NCBI GenBank assembly: GCA_937927195.1 | Contig: CALBCY010000069.1 | Location: forward strand, 16,965-80,964 | Origin: an uncultured Chitinophagales bacterium | Lineage (GTDB): Bacteria; Bacteroidota; Bacteroidia; Chitinophagales; UBA2359 | Reading direction: 5' to 3' | Length of the DNA stretch: 64,000 bases | Part shown: in pieces, positions 9,328 through 17,607 of the stretch | Numbering within the stretch: position 1 is the first letter of the stretch | How the letters are laid out: every line of letters begins with the position of its first letter | Made by a program: the position numbers and the translations under genes | The notes under the pieces: generated by a model | Seen by the model: the letters and a program-made list of their open reading frames with translations, nothing else | Databases searched by the model: none | Told to the model about the DNA's origin: nothing

Positions 9328-9828
9328 AGCGATAAAATAAATTGTACCCACCGACCTTTCTAGCTGATCCTATTCAGTTGGGCCTTTGCATTGAATCATA
9401 GAAACACTTTAAAAGATCCTCGTCGATTCTTCCTTACAAATTTTATATAGCATAAACACTCCTTGGCCTTTTTACCATTTCATCCTTTAATACAATTTAA
9501 ACCGCCAAACGTCCGAGATAAATGAAAAAAATCATCCAATCTCGTCGTTAAAAGCCTCGCAGTCGCATTTGGTTACCAAATCGTCGGACCGGCCTGCGTT
9601 TTTTGCCTTGGTGGGGAACCGCTTAGGCTTGAATGATTTTTCTTGCATGTCCAGTCAGACATTTGATCGAACAAATTTTATAAGATATTATAAAAACAAT
9701 CCATAATTTTTCTTTTTGGAAAATATGTTTAGCAATTTCGCGACCCCAAATTAATTCTGGGATACAATACAATTAAGTGTAAAACAAAGTCTATTGCATT
9801 TTACAATTAGCAATGGCACAATTTAAAA
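9328..9828. other. Long spacer between halogenase and sensor kinase genes
   Basis: No convincing protein gene lies in these 500 bases. The centre (9532-9648) holds a GC-richer structured element described separately. The last 180 bases are strongly AT-rich and probably carry the promoter of the kinase operon, but I could not match the Bacteroidota -33/-7 consensus well enough to mark one. Confidence 0.5.
9532..9648 (-). repeat. Structured element with a 38-codon open frame, possible dispersed repeat
   Basis: The block is markedly richer in G and C than its surroundings. Its ends are imperfect inverted repeats (AAAAAAATCATCCAA near 9525-9539 against TTGAATGATTTTT at 9629-9641). Inside is a near-perfect dyad ATTTGGTTACCAAAT, enclosed by CGCAG and CTGCG arms. 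On the minus strand an ATG at 9648 opens 38 codons (MQEKSFKPKRFP to CEAFNDEIG) ending in TGA at 9532, and the frame continues as codons without a stop for another 14 codons. I believe similar peptides recur in related genomes, but that is memory only. It may be a mobile-type repeat or a structured RNA rather than a gene. Confidence 0.4.
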
Positions 9829-11685
9829 ATGGAATTGATTGAAAAAATAACTCAAACTTGCGCTAAGCAATTTGCCAATAGAAAATGCTCGGCTTTGTTG
9901 GGATATCTAATAATCATCTTTGTTTATTGTGCTTTGCCCTTTGCTTGTCTTTTATCTCAGCAAAGCCACGAAAGCTTTGAAGAATTGATAGATCAGATTC
10001 CTAAACAAGATAGAAACGATTCAAACCTGTACATCGATAGCCTATTAGCTTTGGGTTCTTTTGCGAATCTAGAACAAGGAGTTTTGCATTTGGAGAAAGG
10101 AAAAAACTTCACAGTACTAAACAAATTCAAATTGGCAATTGAAGAGTTCAATTTAGCTGCCCCTATCTTTAAAAAAGAAAAGAACCAAAAGTATCTTGCC
10201 CTTAATCATTTCTACTTAGGAACAAGTTATCCTTTTATTGATAAAAAAGAAGAGGGAATTGAAAATTTATTGATCGCCTTGGAGAAAGCCAGACAACTAG
10301 AAGACAGGAAACTTAGTTCAAAAATATTCAACTCACTCGCTCACGTTCACTACCTCTATAAAGATTTTGAAAAAGCAATTGATTTCACAAAACAAGCTGC
10401 GGAGATTCAATCCAACCCAATGGACACATTGGCCTTGTCTGCCACTTATAACAATCTAGCTGTAATTTACAAGAACACTGGCAAGCTCCATGATGCTATA
10501 GAATACAATGAAAAGTCTCTAGAGCTAAACAAGTTGCTTAACAATGAAATGGCAATTGCAAAGTCTTACAATAATATAGGTTTAATTTCAGAAGCTTTGG
10601 GTGAATTTGAAAATGCCGTCGGACTGTATAAAAAGGCAATACAATTAAATGAAAAAATTGATTTTTTAAATTCTGCACCACTTAGAAATTTAGGGAACTA
10701 TTACCTAAATATAAACAACTTAAAAGAAGCAAAATCCAATTATTCTAAGGCATTGGCTATTGAAGAACAAAGAGACAAAATCAGTTTGCAGCGTGAGCTC
10801 AATAATGTTTTATTAACAATTTCACTCAAAGAAAAAGACTTTAAGAATTCTCTCGTTTACCAGAAACAAAAAGATTCGCTTTATCTACTTGAGAAAGAAA
10901 ATGAAAACCAAGAAAAATTTAAATTGGTTGAAAATCAATATAAACTTGCATCAAGAGAAAAGGAATTGATTCAAACTAAAGATTTGAATAAGAAAAACAA
11001 ACTTATTTTTGGCATTATGTCTAGCTTGATATTGTTGAGTATTCTATTCATTTCGCAGAGAAACAAAATGATAAAAACAGAACTTGCCAAAGAGAAGTTG
11101 GTTTTGGAACAAACAGTTCTCCGTTCGCAAATGAATCCTCATTTTATTTTCAATGTATTGTCAGCTATCCAAAATTCACTTTTGGACAACAACCCCATTC
11201 AATCTGCTTCCTACATCTCTCGCTTTGCAAAACTAATCCGCCAGAACTTTGATTTTATAAACCAAAACAAAATCACCTTGCGAGAAGAATTGGACGCCTT
11301 AAGAAATTATATGGATGCCCAAAATTTGCGTTTTGAGAACAAATTTGAATACGAGATAAATGTCTATCCTCAAGTCGATATTGATTTGATGGAATTGCCT
11401 CCTTTGTTGCTACAACCCTTTATTGAAAACAGCATAGAGCATGGTTTTAAGAATAAAAAAGAAAAAGGCAAGATTGAATTGAACATTTCAAAAGAAAAAA
11501 ATCAACTTAAATTTGAAGTTATTGACAATGGGAGTGGATTTTCAAAAAAAATCAAAGATGGCAAGGTCCATGCCATTGATGTGTTTAAAAAAAGATTGGC
11601 CCTGGAGGGCAAAAATGAAGAACATTCATTTAGCATTACTTCCAATGAAATTGGTACAACCATTAATTTTTTACTAAAGATATGA
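9829..11685 (+). CDS. TPR-containing LytS-type sensor histidine kinase
   Basis: The 618-residue protein has an N-terminal hydrophobic segment (residues about 24-43), then a run of tetratricopeptide repeats from about residue 70 to 340 (for example YNNLAVIYKNTGKLHDAIEY), a second membrane segment near 390-408 and a short coiled coil. The kinase core is of the His_kinase (LytS/YehU) family: the phosphoacceptor His438 sits in QMNPHFIFNVL, the N box is PPLLLQPFIENSIEHGF, and the G box is VIDNGSGF. It should phosphorylate the LytTR regulator encoded immediately downstream with a 4-base overlap. The signal sensed by the TPR region is unknown. Confidence 0.92.
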   Translation: MELIEKITQTCAKQFANRKCSALLGYLIIIFVYCALPFACLLSQQSHESFEELIDQIPKQDRNDSNLYIDSLLALGSFANLEQGVLHLEKGKNFTVLNKFKLAIEEFNLAAPIFKKEKNQKYLALNHFYLGTSYPFIDKKEEGIENLLIALEKARQLEDRKLSSKIFNSLAHVHYLYKDFEKAIDFTKQAAEIQSNPMDTLALSATYNNLAVIYKNTGKLHDAIEYNEKSLELNKLLNNEMAIAKSYNNIGLISEALGEFENAVGLYKKAIQLNEKIDFLNSAPLRNLGNYYLNINNLKEAKSNYSKALAIEEQRDKISLQRELNNVLLTISLKEKDFKNSLVYQKQKDSLYLLEKENENQEKFKLVENQYKLASREKELIQTKDLNKKNKLIFGIMSSLILLSILFISQRNKMIKTELAKEKLVLEQTVLRSQMNPHFIFNVLSAIQNSLLDNNPIQSASYISRFAKLIRQNFDFINQNKITLREELDALRNYMDAQNLRFENKFEYEINVYPQVDIDLMELPPLLLQPFIENSIEHGFKNKKEKGKIELNISKEKNQLKFEVIDNGSGFSKKIKDGKVHAIDVFKKRLALEGKNEEHSFSITSNEIGTTINFLLKI

Positions 11686-12410
11686 TTCCAACTTTAATTA
11701 TTGAAGACGAACAGAATGCCAGAGAAGCATTGAAAAAAATGCTCAACTTGACTCAACCAAAACTCAAAATAATTGGTGAGGTTACGAGAATTGAGGAGGC
11801 ACTTGATTTCTTAAATAACAATCAAGTAGAGCTCGTCTTTTTGGACATAGAATTAGAAGATGGAACGGCTTTCGAATTTCTGGAGCAGTTAAATGATGTC
11901 AATTTTAAAATAATATTTACCACTGCTTATAACCAATTTGCCATAAAAGCTTTTAAATATAGTGCTATTGATTACTTGCTCAAACCAATTGATCCATTTG
12001 AATTGAAAGGAGCTGTAGAAAAATCCATGGAACTAATTCAAAACGAAGAGGAGTATAAAAAGTTAATAAATGTAGTAAAAAACAACATGCACCAAAGTCC
12101 TAAAAAAATCGCTTTAAAAACAGCCGAACAAACTTTTGTATTTTTGGTAAACGATATCGTTCGATTAGAAGCAGAAGGAGCTTATACGCATTTCATCACC
12201 ACCAATCAGAAAGTGATTATTTCAAAAAACATAAAACATTATCAATCATTACTAGATGAAACTTTTATTCGTTGTCATCAATCTCATTTGGTAAATAGCA
12301 AACACATTCTTTCTATCGAAAAAGGCGATTTCTTAAAAATGTCGAATGAAGACTTGGTTCCGATTTCTACCCGAAGAAAAGCTGAAATCAAACAGTTCAT
12401 CCAAAACTAA
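11682..12410 (+). CDS. LytTR-family response regulator
   Basis: This 242-residue protein has a receiver domain (acidic EDE at residues 8-10, phosphoacceptor Asp55 in VFLDIELEDG, conserved TAYNQFAIKAF and Lys in LLKPID). A LytTR DNA-binding domain follows from about residue 140 to the end (VRLEAEGAYTHFIT, FIRCHQSHLVNSKHI, ISTRRKAEI). Its start codon overlaps the kinase stop (ATGA), so the two are translationally coupled. LytTR proteins bind direct repeats upstream of their targets; no such repeat was evident here, so the regulon is unknown. Confidence 0.95.
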   Translation: MIPTLIIEDEQNAREALKKMLNLTQPKLKIIGEVTRIEEALDFLNNNQVELVFLDIELEDGTAFEFLEQLNDVNFKIIFTTAYNQFAIKAFKYSAIDYLLKPIDPFELKGAVEKSMELIQNEEEYKKLINVVKNNMHQSPKKIALKTAEQTFVFLVNDIVRLEAEGAYTHFITTNQKVIISKNIKHYQSLLDETFIRCHQSHLVNSKHILSIEKGDFLKMSNEDLVPISTRRKAEIKQFIQN

Positions 12411-12508
12411 TCATCTTCTACCTTTCCTATTTTATTATTGACAACAGTCTCCCCTATCAGATATTAATTACTTCTACACACTTATCAATCACATTTGCTC
12501 CTACTTGA

Positions 12509-12531
12509 TTTTGCACATAACTTGTGCAAAA
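12509..12531 (+). promoter_or_regulatory. Perfect 9-bp dyad directly upstream of the zinc-ribbon operon
   Basis: TTTTGCACA (12509-12517) and TGTGCAAAA (12523-12531) are exact inverted repeats around five bases, ending five bases before the ATG at 12537. It could be an operator for a dimeric repressor or a leader hairpin that hides the ribosome-binding region. It is not followed by a T run, so it is unlikely to be a terminator. Confidence 0.5.
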
Positions 12532-12536
12532 AAAAG

Positions 12537-12737
12537 ATGAGCAACCCATTCAAACAAATTACAGACAATGCCAATAAATCCCAAAAGAAATGGGAAAGGA
12601 AGGAAGCATCCGAACTAGTAGGAAGAAAATGTGAAGGTTGTGGTTCCGCAAGACCCAAAGACACAAATTTGACAACTTGTGATTATTGTGGCTTTAAATT
12701 TATGTCCATTGATGAAGAAATTAAAACGGATAAATAA
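12537..12737 (+). CDS. Small zinc-ribbon protein
   Basis: From the ATG at 12537 (MSNPFKQITDN) the protein has 66 residues; an upstream in-frame TTG would add 14, but they would run through the dyad and look non-coding. The core CEGCG...CDYCG has two CxxC pairs about 15 residues apart, a compact zinc ribbon, after a charged coiled segment. Its stop overlaps the next start by one base (TAATG), so the pair is coupled. Function is unknown; zinc ribbons of this kind accompany PspA/YdjG-like envelope-stress genes, which agrees with the SPFH gene 4 kb downstream. Confidence 0.75.
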   Translation: MSNPFKQITDNANKSQKKWERKEASELVGRKCEGCGSARPKDTNLTTCDYCGFKFMSIDEEIKTDK

Positions 12738-13588
12738 TGTTCAATTTTTTCAATAAGAAACAAGAAAAAAAAGCCGAAGACCAAGCCGAATTTATTGAAT
12801 TGGTAAAAAGGTGGGATGCCTTTCTAATCAACATTGAGGGCCGGTTTGAAGACTTGTTAAGTCATGCAGAATCTGCTGTAATGGACAATTTAGTAACTAG
12901 CAATTTTGACATTTTACCCACGACAAGAGCATGGAATGGTATAAAAAGTCAGTTAATGGGGCTGATGCAAAAGATTGAAGACACATTTGATGACAATGTA
13001 AAACCAAAAATGCAAGCCTTCAAAGAAGATTATGATTTGATAGATGAAAGTAAAAAAGGAACCCGATTGGCAGAATCAATTTACCATCGCATCAATCGAT
13101 GTGAAATAGAATTGGAGGGCAAGTTGGCGCTTAAGTTCTATGATCATGCCATTCAATTTTTAAATGAAGATTTTAACTGCAGTCAATGTGGAGGAAAAGT
13201 AAATGCAAGAAATGATCTCTTTCGTTCACATTACCTTAGTTGTGATTATTGCAATACCGTCAACACATTTACTCCCAACTCAAAGGTAAATGAAATCCAA
13301 GGCTTTGCGATAGATAACATTGCAAAATATAAAGCCATTCAAGAATGGGAAGAAATGGAAAAAGCTGAACAATTGTTTGGAGAAATTAGATGCCCACACG
13401 GAACAGAAGACAAAACGAATTACATAAATGGATTTAAAAGGAGGGAGGAAACGCTCCGCACCTATTGGAACAAATATTACAACGAACGCAGTCAGTTATT
13501 GCCTGAAACAAAGGCGAGCATTGAGTCAGATGTAGAAAACAAAATGAAGCATTTTTACTCAGAACGAAAACGAGAATTAAATTTTTAA
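12737..13588 (+). CDS. Coiled-coil protein with internal zinc ribbon, function unknown
   Basis: The 283-residue product is largely helical and charged, without signal peptide or membrane segment. A zinc ribbon is formed by Cys148/Cys151 (CSQCGGK) and Cys169/Cys172 (CDYCNTV), inserted between two long helical regions. This arrangement recalls adapter proteins of PspA-like membrane-stress systems, but I cannot assign it to a named family. It is coupled to the preceding small zinc-ribbon gene and followed 18 bases later by the next gene, so the three form one operon that ends at the terminator at 14220. Confidence 0.7.
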   Translation: MFNFFNKKQEKKAEDQAEFIELVKRWDAFLINIEGRFEDLLSHAESAVMDNLVTSNFDILPTTRAWNGIKSQLMGLMQKIEDTFDDNVKPKMQAFKEDYDLIDESKKGTRLAESIYHRINRCEIELEGKLALKFYDHAIQFLNEDFNCSQCGGKVNARNDLFRSHYLSCDYCNTVNTFTPNSKVNEIQGFAIDNIAKYKAIQEWEEMEKAEQLFGEIRCPHGTEDKTNYINGFKRREETLRTYWNKYYNERSQLLPETKASIESDVENKMKHFYSERKRELNF

Positions 13589-13606
13589 TCAGTAAATAAA
13601 AATATT

Positions 13607-14206
13607 ATGGAAGCAATTAATGGAGTAACATTTAAAGATTATGCCTGTGCATCAGCCAACTTGGTGGCAGGAATGCCTATAGAGAAAATATGTGACGTAT
13701 TAGGAATAGAAATGCCAGTTTGGGAGGCTACCAAAGATGCCTGGAATAACAAAATGGCAGAATTATCGATGGAAGACATGAAGTTTTATGGAGAAGTTTT
13801 CACGAATCCAAAGCAAGGAAAATTTGCAAATGTGGAAGGTGGAGCTGCTGGCCCAGAAGTAGTTTTAGCCAAATACCCTGAATGGAGTGATACCATCAAA
13901 ATGGAAAAATACATGGAGCATGCGAGTGCCGTTGGTATTGACATCGACTTCGAAAAAGAGTTTGACATTTCTCTAACTGCCTATTCACAATTAGCAGGGC
14001 ACTGGTCAGCCTATTACAAGGAGCATGTCGTTGATGTTCAAACGAGGTCATCAGAGCAAATTCTAAATGACGACTGGAATGAAGCGCAAGTAAAGGCCGG
14101 AAAGATAAGTGAAGAAAGAGATTCAATCGCTGAAAAATGGGATGCACATTACAAAGAAGTTTATAAGAACACTGCCGCAAATGTAGCAGAAGACATCGAA
14201 TTTTAA
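13607..14206 (+). CDS. Hypothetical protein, possibly DUF6620-like
   Basis: This is a 199-residue soluble protein with no signal or membrane segment. It has two related helical blocks, each containing a Trp-rich run (VWEATKDAWNNKMAEL; GHWSAYYKEHVVD and EKWDAHYKEVYKN), which suggests an internal repeat. The opening about 40 residues (SANLVAGMPIEKICDVLGIEMPVWEAT) resemble, from memory, DUF6620 proteins that occur near zinc-ribbon genes; I am not certain. It is the last gene before a strong terminator. Confidence 0.65.
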   Translation: MEAINGVTFKDYACASANLVAGMPIEKICDVLGIEMPVWEATKDAWNNKMAELSMEDMKFYGEVFTNPKQGKFANVEGGAAGPEVVLAKYPEWSDTIKMEKYMEHASAVGIDIDFEKEFDISLTAYSQLAGHWSAYYKEHVVDVQTRSSEQILNDDWNEAQVKAGKISEERDSIAEKWDAHYKEVYKNTAANVAEDIEF

Positions 14207-14219
14207 TCCAATAAAATTC

Positions 14220-14268
14220 AAAGTATTGATGCTACAAATAGAATTTGTAGTGTCGATACTTTTTCTAT
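14220..14268 (+). terminator. Intrinsic terminator after the zinc-ribbon operon
   Basis: Arms at 14220-14239 and 14243-14262 pair over about 20 positions when G-U pairs are allowed (AAAGTATTGATGCTACAAAT against its near complement), with a three-base loop and a following TTCTATTT. It lies 13 bases past the stop codon and ends the transcript of the 12537-14206 genes. Confidence 0.8.
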
Positions 14269-14300
14269 TTATCAAATATAATAATCAATAAAACAGGTCC

Positions 14301-15494
14301 ATGAAAAATGTTTTACCAGCCTATCAAAGACCCATTTATTCCATAAGTGATCCAATAATCAATGTAGATGAATGGGAGAAAGCAACAGATGCTTTTGATG
14401 AAAAAAATTACAAACAATCGATAATACATGTCATCAATTATGTAAATCCAAAGTTGTTGGAAAATATTGATTTAACAGGAAACATAAAGATTTCTCAAAT
14501 GCAGGGAAGTGCAGAAATAAATATTGAAATTTCTGAGAATGGATTTTCTGTGCAAGCTCCTTTTCTAAAGATGACTGACAAAACCAACAAGGTAGCTCTT
14601 AAAAGGAAGATTGCCGAGGTCAATTTTCATCCTTTAACCTTGGCACAAATCCGTCAGATTAATCATGATTTTTGGTTTGAGTTTGAGACAGAATTGGTCT
14701 TATGCAATCCACACAAAATTTATGATGTCTTAAAGGAGGTTTGTGTGTTGGCAGACGATTATGATGACCTGTTTATTGAAAAATATAAAGCGGAATTTTA
14801 CAAAACACCAAAAGTAACGGCTTTATCTGAGGAAGAATTGGTTCAGGTTTGGAATCAAATATCTAAGGTATTCGAAGATTACCAAAATTATTTTCAATTG
14901 TTCACAGAAAAACGCTGGGAAAATTTTAAATGGGACATCATAATGATTTCTCTATTGAAACTTTCTAACATGGCCTACCTAAATGGCAAACTACGATCAG
15001 ATTTAATTGAGTATGTCAACCTAATGCTCGATCAAAATATGGAGTTCAAAATGAGGGTTGATAAGGGGATCAATTTCATGAATCAGCTTGTAAAAAAATC
15101 CAAAGAAGAAATTTTAAAAAATGTATATCATGCTGAGCAATTACAATCAAATCGTTGGAGAAGTTCTGAAAAAATAATTTCTGAGAGACTTGAAAATTGT
15201 AAAGAACAAGTCGATAGTTACATGACCAGTGACAGTTTCTTCAATCTTTCCTATTACCTGCAATACACTTTTCTTAAACTCATCTATGATTACAATCTAA
15301 ATGAGGATTATAGAAATGCAATCCATACCGCTCTTGAAAACGCAGCAGGACTAAGCCCTGAAATTGGATACAAAACGCTTGTTGACACCTTTTCTGATTT
15401 ACTGAACGCAACCGTTAAAAAACCATTGCTCAAGAACGAAGATGTAGTTACAAAAAAAGTCAAAAAAGGTTTCTTCGCTAAACTATTTTCTTAG
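14301..15494 (+). CDS. Hypothetical protein, weak YbjN/type III chaperone-like N-terminus
   Basis: The 397-residue protein has no signal peptide. Residues about 20-150 alternate strands and helices (ENIDLTGNIKISQMQGSAEINIEI, then QINHDFWFEFETELVLC) in a way that recalls YbjN/type III secretion chaperone-like folds; this is a weak pattern call. The remaining 240 residues are helical and end with a basic, aromatic tail KKGFFAKLFS that could touch membranes. It is followed 17 bases later by the trypsin-like protease gene, whose own C-terminus also looks YbjN-like, so the two may form a functional pair. Confidence 0.65.
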   Translation: MKNVLPAYQRPIYSISDPIINVDEWEKATDAFDEKNYKQSIIHVINYVNPKLLENIDLTGNIKISQMQGSAEINIEISENGFSVQAPFLKMTDKTNKVALKRKIAEVNFHPLTLAQIRQINHDFWFEFETELVLCNPHKIYDVLKEVCVLADDYDDLFIEKYKAEFYKTPKVTALSEEELVQVWNQISKVFEDYQNYFQLFTEKRWENFKWDIIMISLLKLSNMAYLNGKLRSDLIEYVNLMLDQNMEFKMRVDKGINFMNQLVKKSKEEILKNVYHAEQLQSNRWRSSEKIISERLENCKEQVDSYMTSDSFFNLSYYLQYTFLKLIYDYNLNEDYRNAIHTALENAAGLSPEIGYKTLVDTFSDLLNATVKKPLLKNEDVVTKKVKKGFFAKLFS

Positions 15495-15511
15495 TACTTA
15501 AATTCAAAAAG

Positions 15512-16582
15512 ATGGAAAACAATATTAAAGATTCAATTTACAAAGTCATCACTTCTTCTGGTTCAGGAACTGCTTTTAAAGTAGAAAACAAAGATTTTAT
15601 AATCACCAATTACCACGTAGTAAGAGGCAATAAAAAAGTGGCCTTAGAGTCACACAACAAAGATCGATTTTTAGCGAATGTTGTTATGGTAAACACAAAA
15701 CTAGATTTGGCATTTCTTCATGCTAATGAATTGCGAGATGCCAAAGGATACATCAAACTAAACCCTGCAACAGAAGTAAAAAACCAGCAAAAACTGTCAA
15801 TAAATGGATTTCCATTTGGGATGCCTTATACAGTAACTCAAGGAATTGTTTCTTCTACAAACCAACCGATGCTTGGAAGAAATTATTTACAAACAGATGC
15901 TGCTGTGAATCCAGGCAATTCAGGTGGTCCAATGTTAAATGAAAGTGGAGAATTGTTAGCTGTTACAACTTCTAAGTTCAAAGATGCCGACAATATAGGT
16001 TTCGGAATATTGGCTGAAGATGTCATGAAACAAGTAAATAACTTCACACTGCATGAGGACTTGTATCAAGTCAGATGTAACTCTTGTGATACATTGATTG
16101 CGAGTGAAACAGAGTTCTGTGAAAATTGCGGTGCAGATGTTGACAAATCAGTCTTTGAAGAATTTGAGAAATCCTATTTCGCCGAATTTACAGAAACAGC
16201 GCTAGAAGAACTAGGCATCAATTCTATTCTTTGCCGAGCAGGCAGAGACTACTGGGAATTCTATCAAGGAAGTGCTCTAATCAGAATATTTGTTTATAAA
16301 AACAATTATTTATGCGCGACCTCTCCTTTAAATGAACTACCCAAACAAAACTTAAACAGCTTGTTGGATTACATCAATTCTAATAAGGTTGCTCCATACA
16401 TGTTAGGCTTAGATGATAATAAAATCTACTTATCCTATCGAACACATTTGTCAGATATCTATTCAGATAAAAAAGAAGAAATCAAAAAACAATTGACTAA
16501 CCTCGCTTTGAAGGCTGATGAATTGGATGACATTTTTGTAAAGGAATTTTCTTGTGAAATGTCGATAGAATCAAAAAAATAA
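15512..16582 (+). CDS. Trypsin-like serine protease fused to a zinc ribbon and a C-terminal YbjN-like domain
   Basis: Residues 1-185 form a trypsin-2/HtrA-type protease: His35 in TNYHVV, Asp65 in KLDLAFL and Ser137 in NPGNSGGP make a complete catalytic triad. A zinc ribbon follows (CNSCDTLIAS...CENCGAD, residues about 190-210), then a C-terminal alpha/beta domain. No signal peptide is present, so it is predicted to be cytoplasmic, unlike classic HtrA. No PDZ domain is visible. It sits between the YbjN-like gene and the SPFH gene with gaps of 17 and 5 bases, so all three are probably one operon. A role in sensing or clipping damaged proteins at the membrane is inference. Confidence 0.9.
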   Translation: MENNIKDSIYKVITSSGSGTAFKVENKDFIITNYHVVRGNKKVALESHNKDRFLANVVMVNTKLDLAFLHANELRDAKGYIKLNPATEVKNQQKLSINGFPFGMPYTVTQGIVSSTNQPMLGRNYLQTDAAVNPGNSGGPMLNESGELLAVTTSKFKDADNIGFGILAEDVMKQVNNFTLHEDLYQVRCNSCDTLIASETEFCENCGADVDKSVFEEFEKSYFAEFTETALEELGINSILCRAGRDYWEFYQGSALIRIFVYKNNYLCATSPLNELPKQNLNSLLDYINSNKVAPYMLGLDDNKIYLSYRTHLSDIYSDKKEEIKKQLTNLALKADELDDIFVKEFSCEMSIESKK

Positions 16583-16587
16583 GTACA

Positions 16588-17577
16588 ATGAATGTATTCA
16601 ATCAGTTTCGATCAGTCATTCAATGGGATACTCCAAATGACCAAGATCTTTTCATAAAATTCACCAGCAAAGGAGAAGAAATTAAAAATGCTTCTACCCT
16701 TACTTTATTGGATGGTCAAGCATGTATTTTAACCTACGAAGGGCAAATTGAAGGAATCTTAGAAGAAGCAGGTACTTATGATCTGAAATCTGAGAATAAA
16801 CCCTTCATTACAAGCATTAAAAAATTCCTTCAATTTAAAGAAGGAAGTGAGCATTTGATGGGGATCTGGTTTTTCAGGAAAGCCGATATTCTAAATATGC
16901 GGTGGGGCACTCGTGTGCCAATTGCATATAAAGATCCAATTTACAAATTCCCAATCTTATTGACAGCTTTTGGTAACTATTCCATTCGAATTACTAAACC
17001 CAAATATTTTTTCACCAATATTTTAGCCGGTCAAGAAGTTTACTGCAAAAGTGACTTAAAAGAAATATTCATTTCCAGAGTGGTCCAACCTATCACTGAT
17101 TATTTAGCAAATGCGAAATTTTCATTTCAAGAGATCGATGCAAATTTGGAAAGCATTGCTGCTATTGCCAGAGAAAGAACTGCTCCAATTTTTGAGGATT
17201 TAGGATTTGAAATCATTGATTTCAGAATAGAAGGTTCACAGTTTGATCGTGAAACATTGAATCGAATCAATGAAATTTCAGATGTCCAAGCAGAAGTAAA
17301 TGCTGCTGAAATAGCAGGTGTCAATTTTGCAGAATTACAAAAATTAAAAGCCCTTCGTGATGCAGCGAAAAATGAAAGTGCAGCAGGAATGGCAATGGGG
17401 ATGATGTCTGGTTTGAACTTAGCCAACGATACCCATACCCCCTCAATTCAAAACAATGCACTTTCAAAGGATCAGTTAAAATCAAAACTCAAAGACTTAA
17501 AAGAGCTATTCGATGAGGATTTAATAACAGAGGAAGAATACCAAGACAAGCGAAAGGCTTTGATGGAAAAATTTTAG
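16588..17577 (+). CDS. SPFH/band-7 (virion-core-like, YdjI type) protein with SHOCT domain
   Basis: The first about 250 residues match the SPFH family called virion core protein YdjI in Bacillus (opening VIQWDTPNDQDLFIKF, then GIWFFRKADILNMRWGT, and the helical IARERTAPIFEDLGFEI before the hinge). A Gly/Met-rich linker (AGMAMGMMSGL) leads to a C-terminal SHOCT motif, KLKDLKELFDEDLITEEEYQDKR. The family associates with PspA-like membrane-stress responses and forms membrane-linked oligomers. No membrane segment is visible. It follows the protease gene by 5 bases. The assignment is firm; the partner proteins in this operon are inferred. Confidence 0.88.
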   Translation: MNVFNQFRSVIQWDTPNDQDLFIKFTSKGEEIKNASTLTLLDGQACILTYEGQIEGILEEAGTYDLKSENKPFITSIKKFLQFKEGSEHLMGIWFFRKADILNMRWGTRVPIAYKDPIYKFPILLTAFGNYSIRITKPKYFFTNILAGQEVYCKSDLKEIFISRVVQPITDYLANAKFSFQEIDANLESIAAIARERTAPIFEDLGFEIIDFRIEGSQFDRETLNRINEISDVQAEVNAAEIAGVNFAELQKLKALRDAAKNESAAGMAMGMMSGLNLANDTHTPSIQNNALSKDQLKSKLKDLKELFDEDLITEEEYQDKRKALMEKF

Positions 17578-17607
17578 ATCATGGAAAATAAACGCTTATA
17601 ATAGCAG

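Noticed and set aside
9532..9648. tRNA or other known RNA in the structured spacer
   Set aside because: No cloverleaf or T-loop sequence is present, and no known RNA family was recognised.
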